64,000 nucleotides of DNA from JAIEPX01 sp963725255. Its GTDB lineage: Bacteria > Pseudomonadota > Gammaproteobacteria > JAIEPX01. The notes under the pieces were generated by a model, which saw only the letters and a program-made list of their open reading frames with translations, ran no database searches and had not been told where the DNA came from. The DNA lies in contig CAVRXV010000007.1 in assembly GCA_963725255.1 (NCBI GenBank), forward strand, positions 70,299-134,298. Reading direction: 5' to 3'. The position numbers and the translations under genes were made by a program. Numbering within the stretch: the first letter of the stretch is position 1; each line of letters begins with the position of its first letter. Shown here in pieces: positions 36,181 to 44,571 of the stretch.

Positions 36181-36417
36181 CTATTCATTATCATATCCCA
36201 TATTTAATTTTTGAGATTGTCTAGTTAATTTTCGCAATGTCTTTTCACGAGCCAAGTGAATTTTTGCTTTGTAATCGAGTACATCAGCTGCGAAGACTCT
36301 TCGATGTTTACCTACTTTATGAAAAGGTATTTCTCCTTTTTCAACAAGCTTTATAAAATAAGGGCGCGATACACCTAGCAAATTAGCTGCGGTTTGTGTT
36401 GAAAGTTCTTTTTCCAT
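36181..36417 (-). CDS. Excisionase/MerR-type HTH protein, orphan antitoxin-like
   Basis: The ATG at 36417, with GGAG upstream, gives 78 residues. It has the excisionase-type helix-turn-helix TQTAANLLGVSRPYFIKLVE then GEIPFHKVGKHRRVFAADVL. This family usually precedes a PIN-domain or similar toxin gene, but no toxin frame follows on the minus strand; the next minus-strand bases lie under the YhcG gene end. It is therefore an orphan or a regulator of something else. Confidence 0.75.
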   Translation of the reverse strand: MEKELSTQTAANLLGVSRPYFIKLVEKGEIPFHKVGKHRRVFAADVLDYKAKIHLAREKTLRKLTRQSQKLNMGYDNE

Positions 36418-36455
36418 GATTAACTCCACTTTATTATATTCGAAATAAACAAAAA

Positions 36456-37694
36456 TCAAATCGACTGGCGGTGCCCAAAGGGCTTCCAAGCGGGAGAAAT
36501 TACATTGGGCATGGAAGAGCGGCCCAACAAGCGAGCAGGAGCAATGGTGAACTCACCAAAATGTTCGTTGATCCTATCTACTGCTTTATTAGTGCTACGT
36601 CGCACGCGATCATTGGGCATGAAAAGATCAAGTTGTTGATTGTCAGGTTGTGGATCCAGGGCAGTGATTTGCACTTGTGAGAGAGGCTCACCATGCCAAT
36701 GCTCTTCCATAAATTGCTGGCAAAGCTCATAAATACATCGACCATCAGCACAGGGATAGGCTAATTTTGCTTTAGTCGCGATCCAATCCCAATGCATACC
36801 CCGCAGCCCAATAAAGAAATGACTCGCTGCCATCTGATGACGTCGCAAACGTGCGGCGACTTTTTCACTCATGTGCAATAAATACATTTTGATCAGTCGC
36901 TCATCAGTGGTATTAGGAGGAATGACTTTGCCATGACCGATGGATTTGGGATCAGCAACGTGCATGCGTAAAGGTTCGGGGTCGGCTCCCTGGCACATGT
37001 ACCAAATACGTCTTCCGAGATTTCCAAAACGTTTAGACAAAATACTGATCGGAATTTTATCAATATCGCCACACGTGATCACACCGTAAGAAGCCAAAAA
37101 ACGACCAATGCCTTTTGCAATGCCACATAATTCTGTCACTGGTACATTTCGCAATCGCGCCTTTGCCTCCCAAGGATAAATCACCTGAAAGCCGTCCGGT
37201 TTTTGCAGTTTTGCCGCATATTTGGCGGTTGTTTTATCGCCACTCAACCCCACTGAGCAGGATAAACCAGAAACTTCCAGCACGCGTTGTTTAGCTCGTT
37301 GAGCCATCGCAATCGGTGAACCGGACAAACGTTGACAACGAGACAGATCTAAAAACGCTTCATCGACCGAAAATACTTCAATATCGGGTGTAATATCATT
37401 TAAAGCATCCATGATGAGCGTCGATAATTCTGCATAACGATGAGGACGCGCTGCACACTGAATAACTTCAGGACACAATTCCCTCGCCTCAAAAAGTCGC
37501 ATGCCTGTTTTGACGCCAAACCGCCGTGCCTCATAAGAACACGTAATCACACAAGAACCCTGTCTACCATTGGTAATGGCAACAGGCTGGCCTCGCAGCT
37601 CAGGAAAATCCATCTGCTCTACAGACGCGAAAAAAGCATTCATATCAATCAAAACAATGGCACGAGGCCACGGAGCCTCTTTTTTTGTTGCCAT
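36456..37694 (-). CDS. umuC: DNA polymerase V catalytic subunit (UmuC-type)
   Basis: UmuC is a Y-family translesion polymerase. The 412-residue protein shows AIVLIDMNAFFASVEQ, ITCSYEARRFGVKTGMRLFE, VFSVDEAFLDL (catalytic DE), GLSGDKTTAKYAAK and the UmuC-type C-terminus NVISPAWKPFGHRQ. No umuD is visible; a full-length LexA gene lies upstream in the same direction, separated by a large inverted repeat. Full length. Confidence 0.92.
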   Translation of the reverse strand: MATKKEAPWPRAIVLIDMNAFFASVEQMDFPELRGQPVAITNGRQGSCVITCSYEARRFGVKTGMRLFEARELCPEVIQCAARPHRYAELSTLIMDALNDITPDIEVFSVDEAFLDLSRCQRLSGSPIAMAQRAKQRVLEVSGLSCSVGLSGDKTTAKYAAKLQKPDGFQVIYPWEAKARLRNVPVTELCGIAKGIGRFLASYGVITCGDIDKIPISILSKRFGNLGRRIWYMCQGADPEPLRMHVADPKSIGHGKVIPPNTTDERLIKMYLLHMSEKVAARLRRHQMAASHFFIGLRGMHWDWIATKAKLAYPCADGRCIYELCQQFMEEHWHGEPLSQVQITALDPQPDNQQLDLFMPNDRVRRSTNKAVDRINEHFGEFTIAPARLLGRSSMPNVISPAWKPFGHRQSI

Positions 37695-37741
37695 GCTGCC
37701 TCCCCAATTATTTTCTTTTTATAACAACCAGCAGAGGGGAT

Positions 37742-37830
37742 GGGGTCAGGTCTAACATTGAAACCAGCTCTTAAAAGACCCAGTGTAAGGCAGTCAATCG
37801 GGAGCTGGTTTCAATGTTAGACCTGACCCC
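37742..37830. repeat. Perfect 29-bp inverted repeat with 31-base spacer
   Basis: 37742-37770 (beginning GGGGTCAGGTCTAACATTGA) is exactly complementary to 37802-37830. It sits between lexA and umuC, 14 bases from the lexA stop and 47 from the umuC start. The GGGGTCAGGTCTAA ends recall repeats seen around REP-associated transposases in other gammaproteobacteria and resemble the hairpins at 6690 and 12258. The stem could also act as an attenuator before umuC. Confidence 0.85.
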
Positions 37831-37843
37831 ACCCCTGTTCCCA

Positions 37844-38443
37844 TTATCGAGATAAAAATCTCAACAACCCAACATAAATACCCTGCACTTTCACACGATC
37901 TGCTGGATAAGTCATTGGCTTCAAATGTGGATTTGCAGGAACTAAGGTCACGCTTCGATCCCTGTTACGACGCAAACGCTTCAAAGTCGCTTCACGATCA
38001 TCCACCAACGCCACCACAATTTGTCCGTCGTCAGCTACATCAGCATGCTTGCACACCACCACATCGCCATCGAAGATTCCTTCTTCAATCATTGAATCTC
38101 CTTTGACCTGTAGTGCGTAATGATTTTCTCGCAAGAAAATATTGGCGATATCCACCGTACGCTGATCTGAAATTGCTTCAATCGGCTGCCCGGCAGCAAT
38201 ACGCCCTAGCAAAGGTAAATAACGTCGTTCATTGGCTGATTCGCAAAGTTCAATGCTGCGTTTACGGTTTGGAACGAGCCGAACCAATCCTTCAGCAACA
38301 ACGCCCTGCACGTCACGGTGCACCACTCCACGAGAACTGATACCTCGTGCTTTAGCGATCTCGGCTAAAGTCGGTGAATAACCATTCTCGTCAATAAACT
38401 GGCGAATAAAGTCATAGGTCTTGCGTTGAGCGAGTGTTAACAT
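37844..38443 (-). CDS. lexA: LexA repressor
   Basis: LexA represses SOS genes and cleaves itself with RecA. From the ATG at 38443 (199 residues; GGAGG upstream) it shows the N-terminal winged HTH (YSPTLAEIAKARGISSRGVV), the Ala84-Gly85 cleavage site in GRIAAGQ, catalytic Ser117 in KGDSMIEEG and Lys155 in EATLKRL. No standard CTGT-N8-ACAG box was found within 100 bases upstream, so its operator may be non-canonical. Confidence 0.93.
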   Translation of the reverse strand: MLTLAQRKTYDFIRQFIDENGYSPTLAEIAKARGISSRGVVHRDVQGVVAEGLVRLVPNRKRSIELCESANERRYLPLLGRIAAGQPIEAISDQRTVDIANIFLRENHYALQVKGDSMIEEGIFDGDVVVCKHADVADDGQIVVALVDDREATLKRLRRNRDRSVTLVPANPHLKPMTYPADRVKVQGIYVGLLRFLSR

Positions 38444-38794
38444 AATAATGTCCTCCATAAGGTTATATACATCCTACAGTTCCCACCTCAGCGGGAGATG
38501 CTGTCCATCAAAGCCATTGTAGAGTACAAAACGAGAACTTTCAAGTGTTTTTTTACAACAGCCACTCTCGCATAATCCATGTCTATATATAGCCCTCCGA
38601 ATTGGTATTCTTATCATTGAAAAGGGTCACAACCAGTATCACCCCAATAAAAACAAAGTTAAAAGGCAATTTTTAGTAGAAACCCACCACCATTCCAAAA
38701 AAGATAAAACGCCATTTTTCACTGAAAATAGTAGGAAAAATTAAACCTGAGCACCACTTGAATCGGGGTTTTGAAAAATATATTTAATAATAAA

Positions 38795-38835
38795 TTTGAC
38801 ACGGACTTGTCAAAAATCATTTCGTAGTCTAAGCT
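38795..38835 (+). promoter_or_regulatory. Promoter with overlapping inverted repeat for the His-rich OMP
   Basis: TTGTCA (38807-38812) and TAAGCT (38830-38835) are 17 bases apart. An inverted repeat TTTGAC/GTCAAA (38795-38800 and 38809-38814) overlaps the -35, a typical repressor position. The remainder of 38459-38794 is AT-rich and shows no gene. Confidence 0.5.
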
Positions 38836-38887
38836 TTAGGGACACAACAGGTTTGTGTTTCATTTAATGACCTTACAGGAGAGTAAT

Positions 38888-39556
38888 ATGGTTAGTAAAA
38901 AAATGTTAGTTGCATTAGCTGCAGCGAGCACCTTAGGAATGTCTTTATCTACAGTAGCAGCAACCGCTTGCAACACTGGATGTCCAGGCGTTTATGTTGG
39001 AGCACAAGCTGGATGGGGACAAGTTAAATACCGTAACAACCATCATGAAGGACGACATCATCATGATAACGGCGGTTTTGCTGGTCGAGTATACTTAGGT
39101 TACCAATTCAATCCTTACCTAGGATTGGAAACTGGTGTTGCTGGTTTCTTTAAAGATTCAGATCATCACCACGACCACAATGGCAATAACCACAACAACG
39201 TGGGCCAATGGGATCTACTCGCACGCGTTGGTACACCATTTGGTGACAGCGGTTTCCGCGGTGACGTAAAAGGTGGAGCTGCTTACTTATTCAGCAGTCA
39301 TGACCACCACAACCACGGACACAACAACGACAACATTATTCCAGCAGCTGGTGCTAGCTTAGCTTACAGCTTCTGCCATAACGTAATGGTTGATGTTTCT
39401 TACCTACACGGTTTTGGAACTGACAGTGATCATCATCACCACAGAGGCGTTCGTCAAGAGAACGGCGGTGAACATCACCACCACCACGACAACAATCGTG
39501 TGAAAAGCACAGACTTGGTTACACTTGGCGTAAGCTACCTGTTCCCAACAATGTAA
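38888..39556 (+). CDS. Outer-membrane beta-barrel with histidine-rich loops
   Basis: AGGAG precedes the ATG at 38888 (222 residues). A signal peptide (MLVALAAASTLGMSLSTVAA) is followed by an OmpA/opacity-type barrel: GVYVGAQAGWGQVKY, FAGRVYLGYQFNPYLGLETG, GAGASLAYS-like strands and the C-terminal TLGVSYLFPTM ending. Every predicted external loop carries His/Asp/Asn clusters (HHEGRHHHDN, DHHHDHNGNNHNN, HDHHNHGHNNDN, DHHHHRG, EHHHHHDNN), an exceptional enrichment that suggests binding of Zn, Ni or Cu at the surface. A strong terminator follows. Confidence 0.85.
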   Translation: MVSKKMLVALAAASTLGMSLSTVAATACNTGCPGVYVGAQAGWGQVKYRNNHHEGRHHHDNGGFAGRVYLGYQFNPYLGLETGVAGFFKDSDHHHDHNGNNHNNVGQWDLLARVGTPFGDSGFRGDVKGGAAYLFSSHDHHNHGHNNDNIIPAAGASLAYSFCHNVMVDVSYLHGFGTDSDHHHHRGVRQENGGEHHHHHDNNRVKSTDLVTLGVSYLFPTM

Positions 39557-39564
39557 TTTTCTGT

Positions 39565-39602
39565 AAAACACCGCGAGTGCTTGCATTCGCGGTGTTTTTT
39601 TT
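39565..39602 (+). terminator. Rho-independent terminator after the OMP gene
   Basis: AAAACACCGCGA (39565-39576) pairs with TCGCGGTGTTTT (39587-39598) across a short loop and is followed by a run of T. Confidence 0.9.
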
Positions 39603-39676
39603 GCAAAGAATTTTTATTTATTCAGTCCTAACACCCGCCTTGTCATCCCTATCAATTTGCAAATAAAAAATATATT

Positions 39677-40729
39677 ATGATCAACATGATTACTTTCGAA
39701 CATGTTAGCAAATATTTTGGCAATAGCTCGCAACGTATCACTGCACTCAGTGATGTCGAATTCGCTGTAGCAGCAGGAAAAGTATTTGGTGTTATAGGTC
39801 CAAGTGGCGCAGGAAAAAGCACCCTCATTCGCTGCGCAAACTTACTGGAACGTCCTGAGGAAGGACAAGTAATCGTTGATGGAATGAATCTTACAACATT
39901 AACACCCTCAGAATTACGTAATGCCAGAAAAAAAATAGGCATGATTTTTCAACAATTTAATTTACTCTCTTCGCGCACAGTCTACGATAACATCGCTCTT
40001 CCTTTGGAACTCGATGGTAAAGATAAATCCAGCATAAAACAAAAAATTATGCCTCTACTCGAATTAACAGGATTAACTTCTAAAATAGATGCGTATCCCG
40101 CACAATTAAGCGGTGGTCAAAGACAACGCGTCGGAATTGCAAGAGCGCTGGCAAATCAACCTAAAGTTTTATTAAGTGACGAAGCAACCTCTGCGTTGGA
40201 TCCTGAAAATACCCATGCAATATTGCGATTACTTAAAGACATTAATGAGCAATTGGGTGTTACGATTTTGATCATCACTCATGAAATGGAAGTCGTTAAA
40301 GAAATATGTCATCACTTAGCGATCATGGAACATGGAAAAATCATTGAACAATCTGATGTGATTGGATTTTTTGGAAATCCCAAAACTGAACTGGCTCAAC
40401 GATTTATTCAAAAAGCCGCGAAAGATCACTTACCCATTGCCGTCAAACACCGGCTTCACGCTGAAGCAACGCCTAACAGTAATCCGCTGTGGCATCTTTC
40501 TTTTCTGGGTAAAACCAGTCAAGAGCCATTAATAGCCCATTTAATGCAACAACTATCGATCACCTTAAATATTTTACAGGCGGATATCGAACTGATCCGC
40601 GACCAAACTATGGGAACCATGATTACCGAAGTATACGGCTCAGCAGAACAGATTCAGGCCGGGTTTAAATATTTGCAAGACAAGGGCGTACATGTGGAGG
40701 TGATTGGCTATGTCAGACATCCTGAGTAA
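39677..40729 (+). CDS. metN: Methionine ABC transporter ATP-binding protein
   Basis: MetN powers import of D/L-methionine. The 350-residue protein has Walker A GPSGAGKSTLI, Q-loop IFQQFNLL, signature LSGGQRQRVGIARAL, Walker B VLLSDEATSALDP and H-loop IITHEME, then the C-terminal NIL sensor domain (about 270-350). Two in-frame ATGs (39677 and 39686) are possible; neither has a strong ribosome-binding site. The end overlaps metI. Confidence 0.95.
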   Translation: MINMITFEHVSKYFGNSSQRITALSDVEFAVAAGKVFGVIGPSGAGKSTLIRCANLLERPEEGQVIVDGMNLTTLTPSELRNARKKIGMIFQQFNLLSSRTVYDNIALPLELDGKDKSSIKQKIMPLLELTGLTSKIDAYPAQLSGGQRQRVGIARALANQPKVLLSDEATSALDPENTHAILRLLKDINEQLGVTILIITHEMEVVKEICHHLAIMEHGKIIEQSDVIGFFGNPKTELAQRFIQKAAKDHLPIAVKHRLHAEATPNSNPLWHLSFLGKTSQEPLIAHLMQQLSITLNILQADIELIRDQTMGTMITEVYGSAEQIQAGFKYLQDKGVHVEVIGYVRHPE

Positions 40730-41387
40730 TTCCATCAATCCTTCATTTTATCCAATCCTATGGAAAGGCACCTGGGAAACACTTTATATGGTTCTTGTTT
40801 CAGGATTCATGGCTGTGGTTTTAGGTACCCCACTCGGACTCTGGTTATTTGCAACGCGCCATAAAAATCTTAGTGAAAATATTATAATTAACAAGATATT
40901 AAGCGCGATAATTGATGTGACACGTTCATTGCCATTTATCATTCTTCTCATTGCGATAATACCTTTTACTCGCTGGATAATTGGCACCACCATCGGCACC
41001 ACGGCCGCTATCGTCCCACTCAGCATTGCGGCGATTCCGTTTATGGCACGCGTGGTTGAAAATGCCCTGCTTGACATTAATCCAGGATTAATCGAAGCGG
41101 GAATGAGTGTTGGTGCAAGTACCACTCAAATCCTATTAAAAATATTGTTACCCGAATCATTACCCGTGCTAGTTAATGGGGTTACCTTGATGCTCATCAG
41201 TCTTATCGGATATTCAGCAATGGCTGGCGCTGTGGGTGGTGGTGGATTAGGAACCGTCGCAATCAATTACGGTTATCAACGCTTTGACATTACCATTATG
41301 CTAGCGACTGTAGCGATCCTCATTATCATTGTGCATCTTATCCAATATCTTGGAAATCGACTTTCACGTCGTCTTAATCATCAATAA
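40710..41387 (+). CDS. metI: Methionine ABC transporter permease
   Basis: The ATG at 40710, with GGAGG 9 bases upstream, lies inside the metN 3' end (20-base overlap). The 225-residue membrane protein has about five helices and the EAA-type loop EAGMSVGASTTQILLKILLP. The typical MetI stretch SLIGYSAMAGAVGGGGLGTV follows. It forms the transmembrane channel with MetN and MetQ. Confidence 0.95.
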   Translation: MSDILSNSINPSFYPILWKGTWETLYMVLVSGFMAVVLGTPLGLWLFATRHKNLSENIIINKILSAIIDVTRSLPFIILLIAIIPFTRWIIGTTIGTTAAIVPLSIAAIPFMARVVENALLDINPGLIEAGMSVGASTTQILLKILLPESLPVLVNGVTLMLISLIGYSAMAGAVGGGGLGTVAINYGYQRFDITIMLATVAILIIIVHLIQYLGNRLSRRLNHQ

Positions 41388-41396
41388 GGATTAACT

Positions 41397-42197
41397 ATGC
41401 GAATTTTTAGGCTGCTCGGACTACTCATTACCGCTTCCTTCCTCATTACAGCGTGCAATAAACATCGAGCTGAAAATGAGCTGTATGTGGGCACAATCGC
41501 AGGTCCTGAAACAACATTAATGGAAGTCGCTAAAAAAGTGGCTGAAGACAAATATCACTTACATATCGTGATTGTTGAATTCAACGATTATTCATTACCG
41601 AACCAGGCTTTAGCTGATGGTAGTATTGATGCCAATATGTTTCAACATCAGCCGTATTTAGACGCTGCTGTCAAAGCCAAAAATTATCCGATTGTCACCA
41701 TTGGAAAAATGTTTATTTACCCTGTTGGCGTATACTCCTCTAAATGGAAAACAATGAATCAAATTCCAGACAAAGCCATCGTTGCCGTTCCCAACGATCC
41801 TAGTAACGAAACACGTGCCTTAATTCTTTTGCAACAAGGTGGGCTCATCACACTAAAATCCAAAAGCAGTGAAACTCTCACTCCTCAAGACATTGAAAAA
41901 AATCCTAAACACTTTCAATTTAAAGAACTCGATGCAGCACAACTTCCACGCGTATTACCCGACGTTGATATTGCTGTGATCAATACCAATTTTGCTTTAC
42001 TCGCCGGTCTCAATCCCAAAGATAATGCCTTACTCAAAGAAACTGCAAACTCCCCCTACGCAAACATTGTCGCCGTCCGCACCGACGAAAAAGATTTTCC
42101 CAAATTCCAGCAACTCCTTGAAGCCCTCCACTCACCTGAAGTGCTGGAAAAGGCCCAACTGATCTTCAAAAATCAGGCAATTCCAGCTTGGAAATAA
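41397..42197 (+). CDS. metQ: Methionine-binding lipoprotein
   Basis: This 266-residue protein has a lipoprotein signal with lipobox LITAC (Cys20) and the NlpA-family pattern: GTIAGPETTLMEVAKKVAED, DANMFQHQPYLDA, VAVPNDPSNETRALILLQ. It delivers methionine to MetNI. A degenerate GGCGTCGCG repeat begins 7 bases after the stop. Confidence 0.95.
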   Translation: MRIFRLLGLLITASFLITACNKHRAENELYVGTIAGPETTLMEVAKKVAEDKYHLHIVIVEFNDYSLPNQALADGSIDANMFQHQPYLDAAVKAKNYPIVTIGKMFIYPVGVYSSKWKTMNQIPDKAIVAVPNDPSNETRALILLQQGGLITLKSKSSETLTPQDIEKNPKHFQFKELDAAQLPRVLPDVDIAVINTNFALLAGLNPKDNALLKETANSPYANIVAVRTDEKDFPKFQQLLEALHSPEVLEKAQLIFKNQAIPAWK

Positions 42198-42204
42198 CGA
42201 TAAC

Positions 42205-42234
42205 GGTGTCGCATCTTAAGTTGTTAGGGGTTTT
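42205..42234 (+). repeat. Degenerate GGCGTCGCG repeat after metQ
   Basis: GGTGTCGCATCTTAAGTTGT, then TAGGGGTTTT, differs at several positions from the consensus but keeps length and order. It is read in the sense direction of metQ. Confidence 0.75.
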
Positions 42235-42236
42235 AA

Positions 42237-42392
42237 GAAATTGGTGATTTAGTTACGTATAAAGCCGAGTATATTGACGAAGAATCAGTCACATGTTTTG
42301 AAGCAATTGAAAAGATTGACGGTAATGCGAGTTATAGCCTGACGCCGAATCGACTCTTCAGGGCTTGTATTTCATTATTTTTTGGTATATAA
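42237..42392 (+). pseudogene. 51-codon gene tail without a start
   Basis: Directly after the repeat an open frame without ATG encodes GDLVTYKAEYIDEESVTCFE and AIEKIDGNASYSLTPNRLF, then a stop. The composition is protein-like. It may be the C-terminal end of a gene truncated by repeat insertion. No family recognised. Confidence 0.3.
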
Positions 42393-42423
42393 TCGCTGTT
42401 TTTATTATATTAGATGAGTAGCC

Positions 42424-43767
42424 ATGAGTAAATTAAAAGAAATCAAGACCGCGGACGTATATTTCGGTAATTGCCTATTGGGCAGTATGAATGAAAAACT
42501 ATATTGGGTGGCTCCGGAGAAAAAAGAAGCCGTACAAACTGTGATGTTTGCGATGGCTGAAGAGATATTTGCCGCTTTTAATATACTACCCTCACGCAAA
42601 TTGGTTAAACTAACCAAAGATAAACAGCTGAAATCTTTTAAGTTATTTTCTACCCATTCAGACAGAAGAGGCTTATATCCAGTAAAGACAATTCCCTGTC
42701 TAGGATTGCAAACTAGCCTGCAATCATTAAAAGAAAAAATTATCGCGGCTGGTATTCGTAAAGAAATTCTTTTACTGTTGTTAGAAGATCCAGAAACCTT
42801 AGTACCCATTGTGGCAGATCTAATAAAAATTATTGACCACTATTTGGCTGAGCAAGAAAAACAAACATTAAGTCACTTTTGGGAAGAAAAACTTGCAATT
42901 TTGCCACATGAAAAAAAACCCACTACAGAAGACAAGTACTGGAAGCAAAAACATCTAAACCCCGTAAAAATTAGCCATATTTTCTTTTCTTATACGAGTC
43001 ATAACAAAGATCAAAATAACATTTCACCTGATGCATTATATTCGGATCATACACTACTGAAATCAACTTTTGAAAAACATCAACTAATAACATATACACA
43101 TTTTTTCAAGATGAGAGAGACTATAATAAATTATGCTGATGCATTTAATCAACATCAAATTCTGGATCAATTAGGTCGTCAGCAGCATATTGATTTATTT
43201 AATCACCATTATGAGGATTTCCTTGATAATTTGAGGCGATTGCTTAGAAGAAATCTCACTATTGTACGATTTTTACTCGTCCTAGTTGATAATGATGGCA
43301 ATCGACTAATGCCACTAACACAAGCCAATCTCGTGGCCGTTTGCACAGCTATTGCTGGTCACGAAGCTGATCTACAAAACAATACCGGTCGATTAGAGCG
43401 ACTTTTTTATTTATGTTCTCAATCTAAAAAGTTTAGTTGTGACGTGATAAACTGGATGCGCATGTATGAGCACCACTGTGCTGCTAATGAGTCACCCATT
43501 TCGTTTCCAGAGTTATTGTTAACCTATTGCGCAAACTTTCCCCAACACGTTGATGATAAAGGCCCATTGCCATTACGCACAATGTGTGCAAAATTCGTAC
43601 GAGATAAAATTCCTCGTCATCAAGTTCCTTATGCAGTGGCACTTGAATTAGTTGACGAAGAAAATGTGCTACCCAACGGAATCGGGGATGATCAGAATGT
43701 TGTAGCATTGCTTTCAGCTTTGATTAGCCAACCTTCTCGAGTTGCTCATTTACAATTAGGAATGTAA
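42424..43767 (+). CDS. Unknown 447-residue protein
   Basis: The frame is intact and its composition is normal. It lacks a signal peptide and membrane helices and appears mostly alpha-helical, rich in Leu, His, Asn and Gln. No motif was recognised. It sits between metQ and tatD with repeat copies on both sides, an accessory location. A Dot/Icm-type effector is one possibility, based only on context and on its large size without known domains. Confidence 0.5.
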   Translation: MSKLKEIKTADVYFGNCLLGSMNEKLYWVAPEKKEAVQTVMFAMAEEIFAAFNILPSRKLVKLTKDKQLKSFKLFSTHSDRRGLYPVKTIPCLGLQTSLQSLKEKIIAAGIRKEILLLLLEDPETLVPIVADLIKIIDHYLAEQEKQTLSHFWEEKLAILPHEKKPTTEDKYWKQKHLNPVKISHIFFSYTSHNKDQNNISPDALYSDHTLLKSTFEKHQLITYTHFFKMRETIINYADAFNQHQILDQLGRQQHIDLFNHHYEDFLDNLRRLLRRNLTIVRFLLVLVDNDGNRLMPLTQANLVAVCTAIAGHEADLQNNTGRLERLFYLCSQSKKFSCDVINWMRMYEHHCAANESPISFPELLLTYCANFPQHVDDKGPLPLRTMCAKFVRDKIPRHQVPYAVALELVDEENVLPNGIGDDQNVVALLSALISQPSRVAHLQLGM

Positions 43768-43782
43768 GCATCTCGAAAGGAG

Positions 43783-43797
43783 TCAAGACGCGACGCC
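43783..43797 (-). repeat. Partial GGCGTCGCG repeat forming the tatD stop
   Basis: Read on the minus strand it is GGCGTCGCGTCTTGA, the first half of the dispersed repeat, and its TGA is the tatD stop codon. The second half of the repeat is missing. Confidence 0.85.
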
Positions 43798-44568
43798 GAA
43801 TAAAGTGAAAAAGTTTTGAGTGGTTTGATGCGCGACGTCTTCAATAGAGACATTTTTGAGCTCAGCGATTTTTTCAGCGACGTAGCGCACATAGGCAGGC
43901 TGGTTGGGTTTTCCGCGATACGGGACGGGGGCAAGATACGGACAATCTGTTTCGAGCAGTAAACGATTTAATGGCACTTTTTGAGCAACTTCATGCAACA
44001 CGGTCGCATTTTTAAATGTGACGATGCCCGCAAGAGAAATATAAAATCCTAATTCCATGGCTTGTTCTGCAACGGTAAAATTTTCTGTGAAGCAATGCAT
44101 AACGCCTTTCACTTCATCTGCACCCTCCTCTTTTAAAATTCGTAAGGTATCTTCTGCTGCATCACGTGTGTGGATAATTAAAGGTAATTTTGTAATTTTT
44201 GCCGCTTGAATATGTCTTCGAAAACGCGCTTGTTGTTCAGTATGATCACCTTGAGTGCGAAAATAATCTAATCCTGTTTCACCTATGGCGATTATTCTAG
44301 GATGTTGCGCAGTATTCACCAAATCATCCAGAGAAGGTTCTTGTTCACGTAATTCATTAGGATGTAATCCCACCGTACCGTACACATTGGGATATTGCTC
44401 AGCCAACGCCAGAATGGTTGGCACATCGTCGAACGTAATAGCCACACACAGAAAATGTTCTACACCAAAATCTTTCGCATTTTTCATCAGATCTTCAAGT
44501 GGGAGATTATGCGCTTCGCTTAACCAATGCAAATGACAATGAGTATCGACTAATGTTATTTTTTTCAT
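43783..44568 (-). CDS. tatD: TatD-family metal-dependent hydrolase
   Basis: TatD proteins are Mg-dependent DNases of the amidohydrolase fold. The 261-residue protein has DTHCHLHWL at the start, TVGLHPNEL, AIGETGLDYFR, PLIIHTRDAAEDTL, GVMHCFTENF and LLLETDCPYLAP. Its last codons GVAS and stop are formed by a partial GGCGTCGCG repeat. It is the last gene of the acpP-fabF-mltG-tmk-holB-tatD string. Confidence 0.95.
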   Translation of the reverse strand: MKKITLVDTHCHLHWLSEAHNLPLEDLMKNAKDFGVEHFLCVAITFDDVPTILALAEQYPNVYGTVGLHPNELREQEPSLDDLVNTAQHPRIIAIGETGLDYFRTQGDHTEQQARFRRHIQAAKITKLPLIIHTRDAAEDTLRILKEEGADEVKGVMHCFTENFTVAEQAMELGFYISLAGIVTFKNATVLHEVAQKVPLNRLLLETDCPYLAPVPYRGKPNQPAYVRYVAEKIAELKNVSIEDVAHQTTQNFFTLFGVAS

Positions 44569-44571
44569 CGA

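Noticed and set aside
36010..36417. Complete excisionase-type antitoxin plus PIN toxin pair
   Set aside because: Only the HTH gene is present; no toxin frame follows on its strand.
37695..38500. Canonical SOS box near lexA or umuC
   Set aside because: No CTGT-N8-ACAG match was found by eye; the large inverted repeat has a different sequence.
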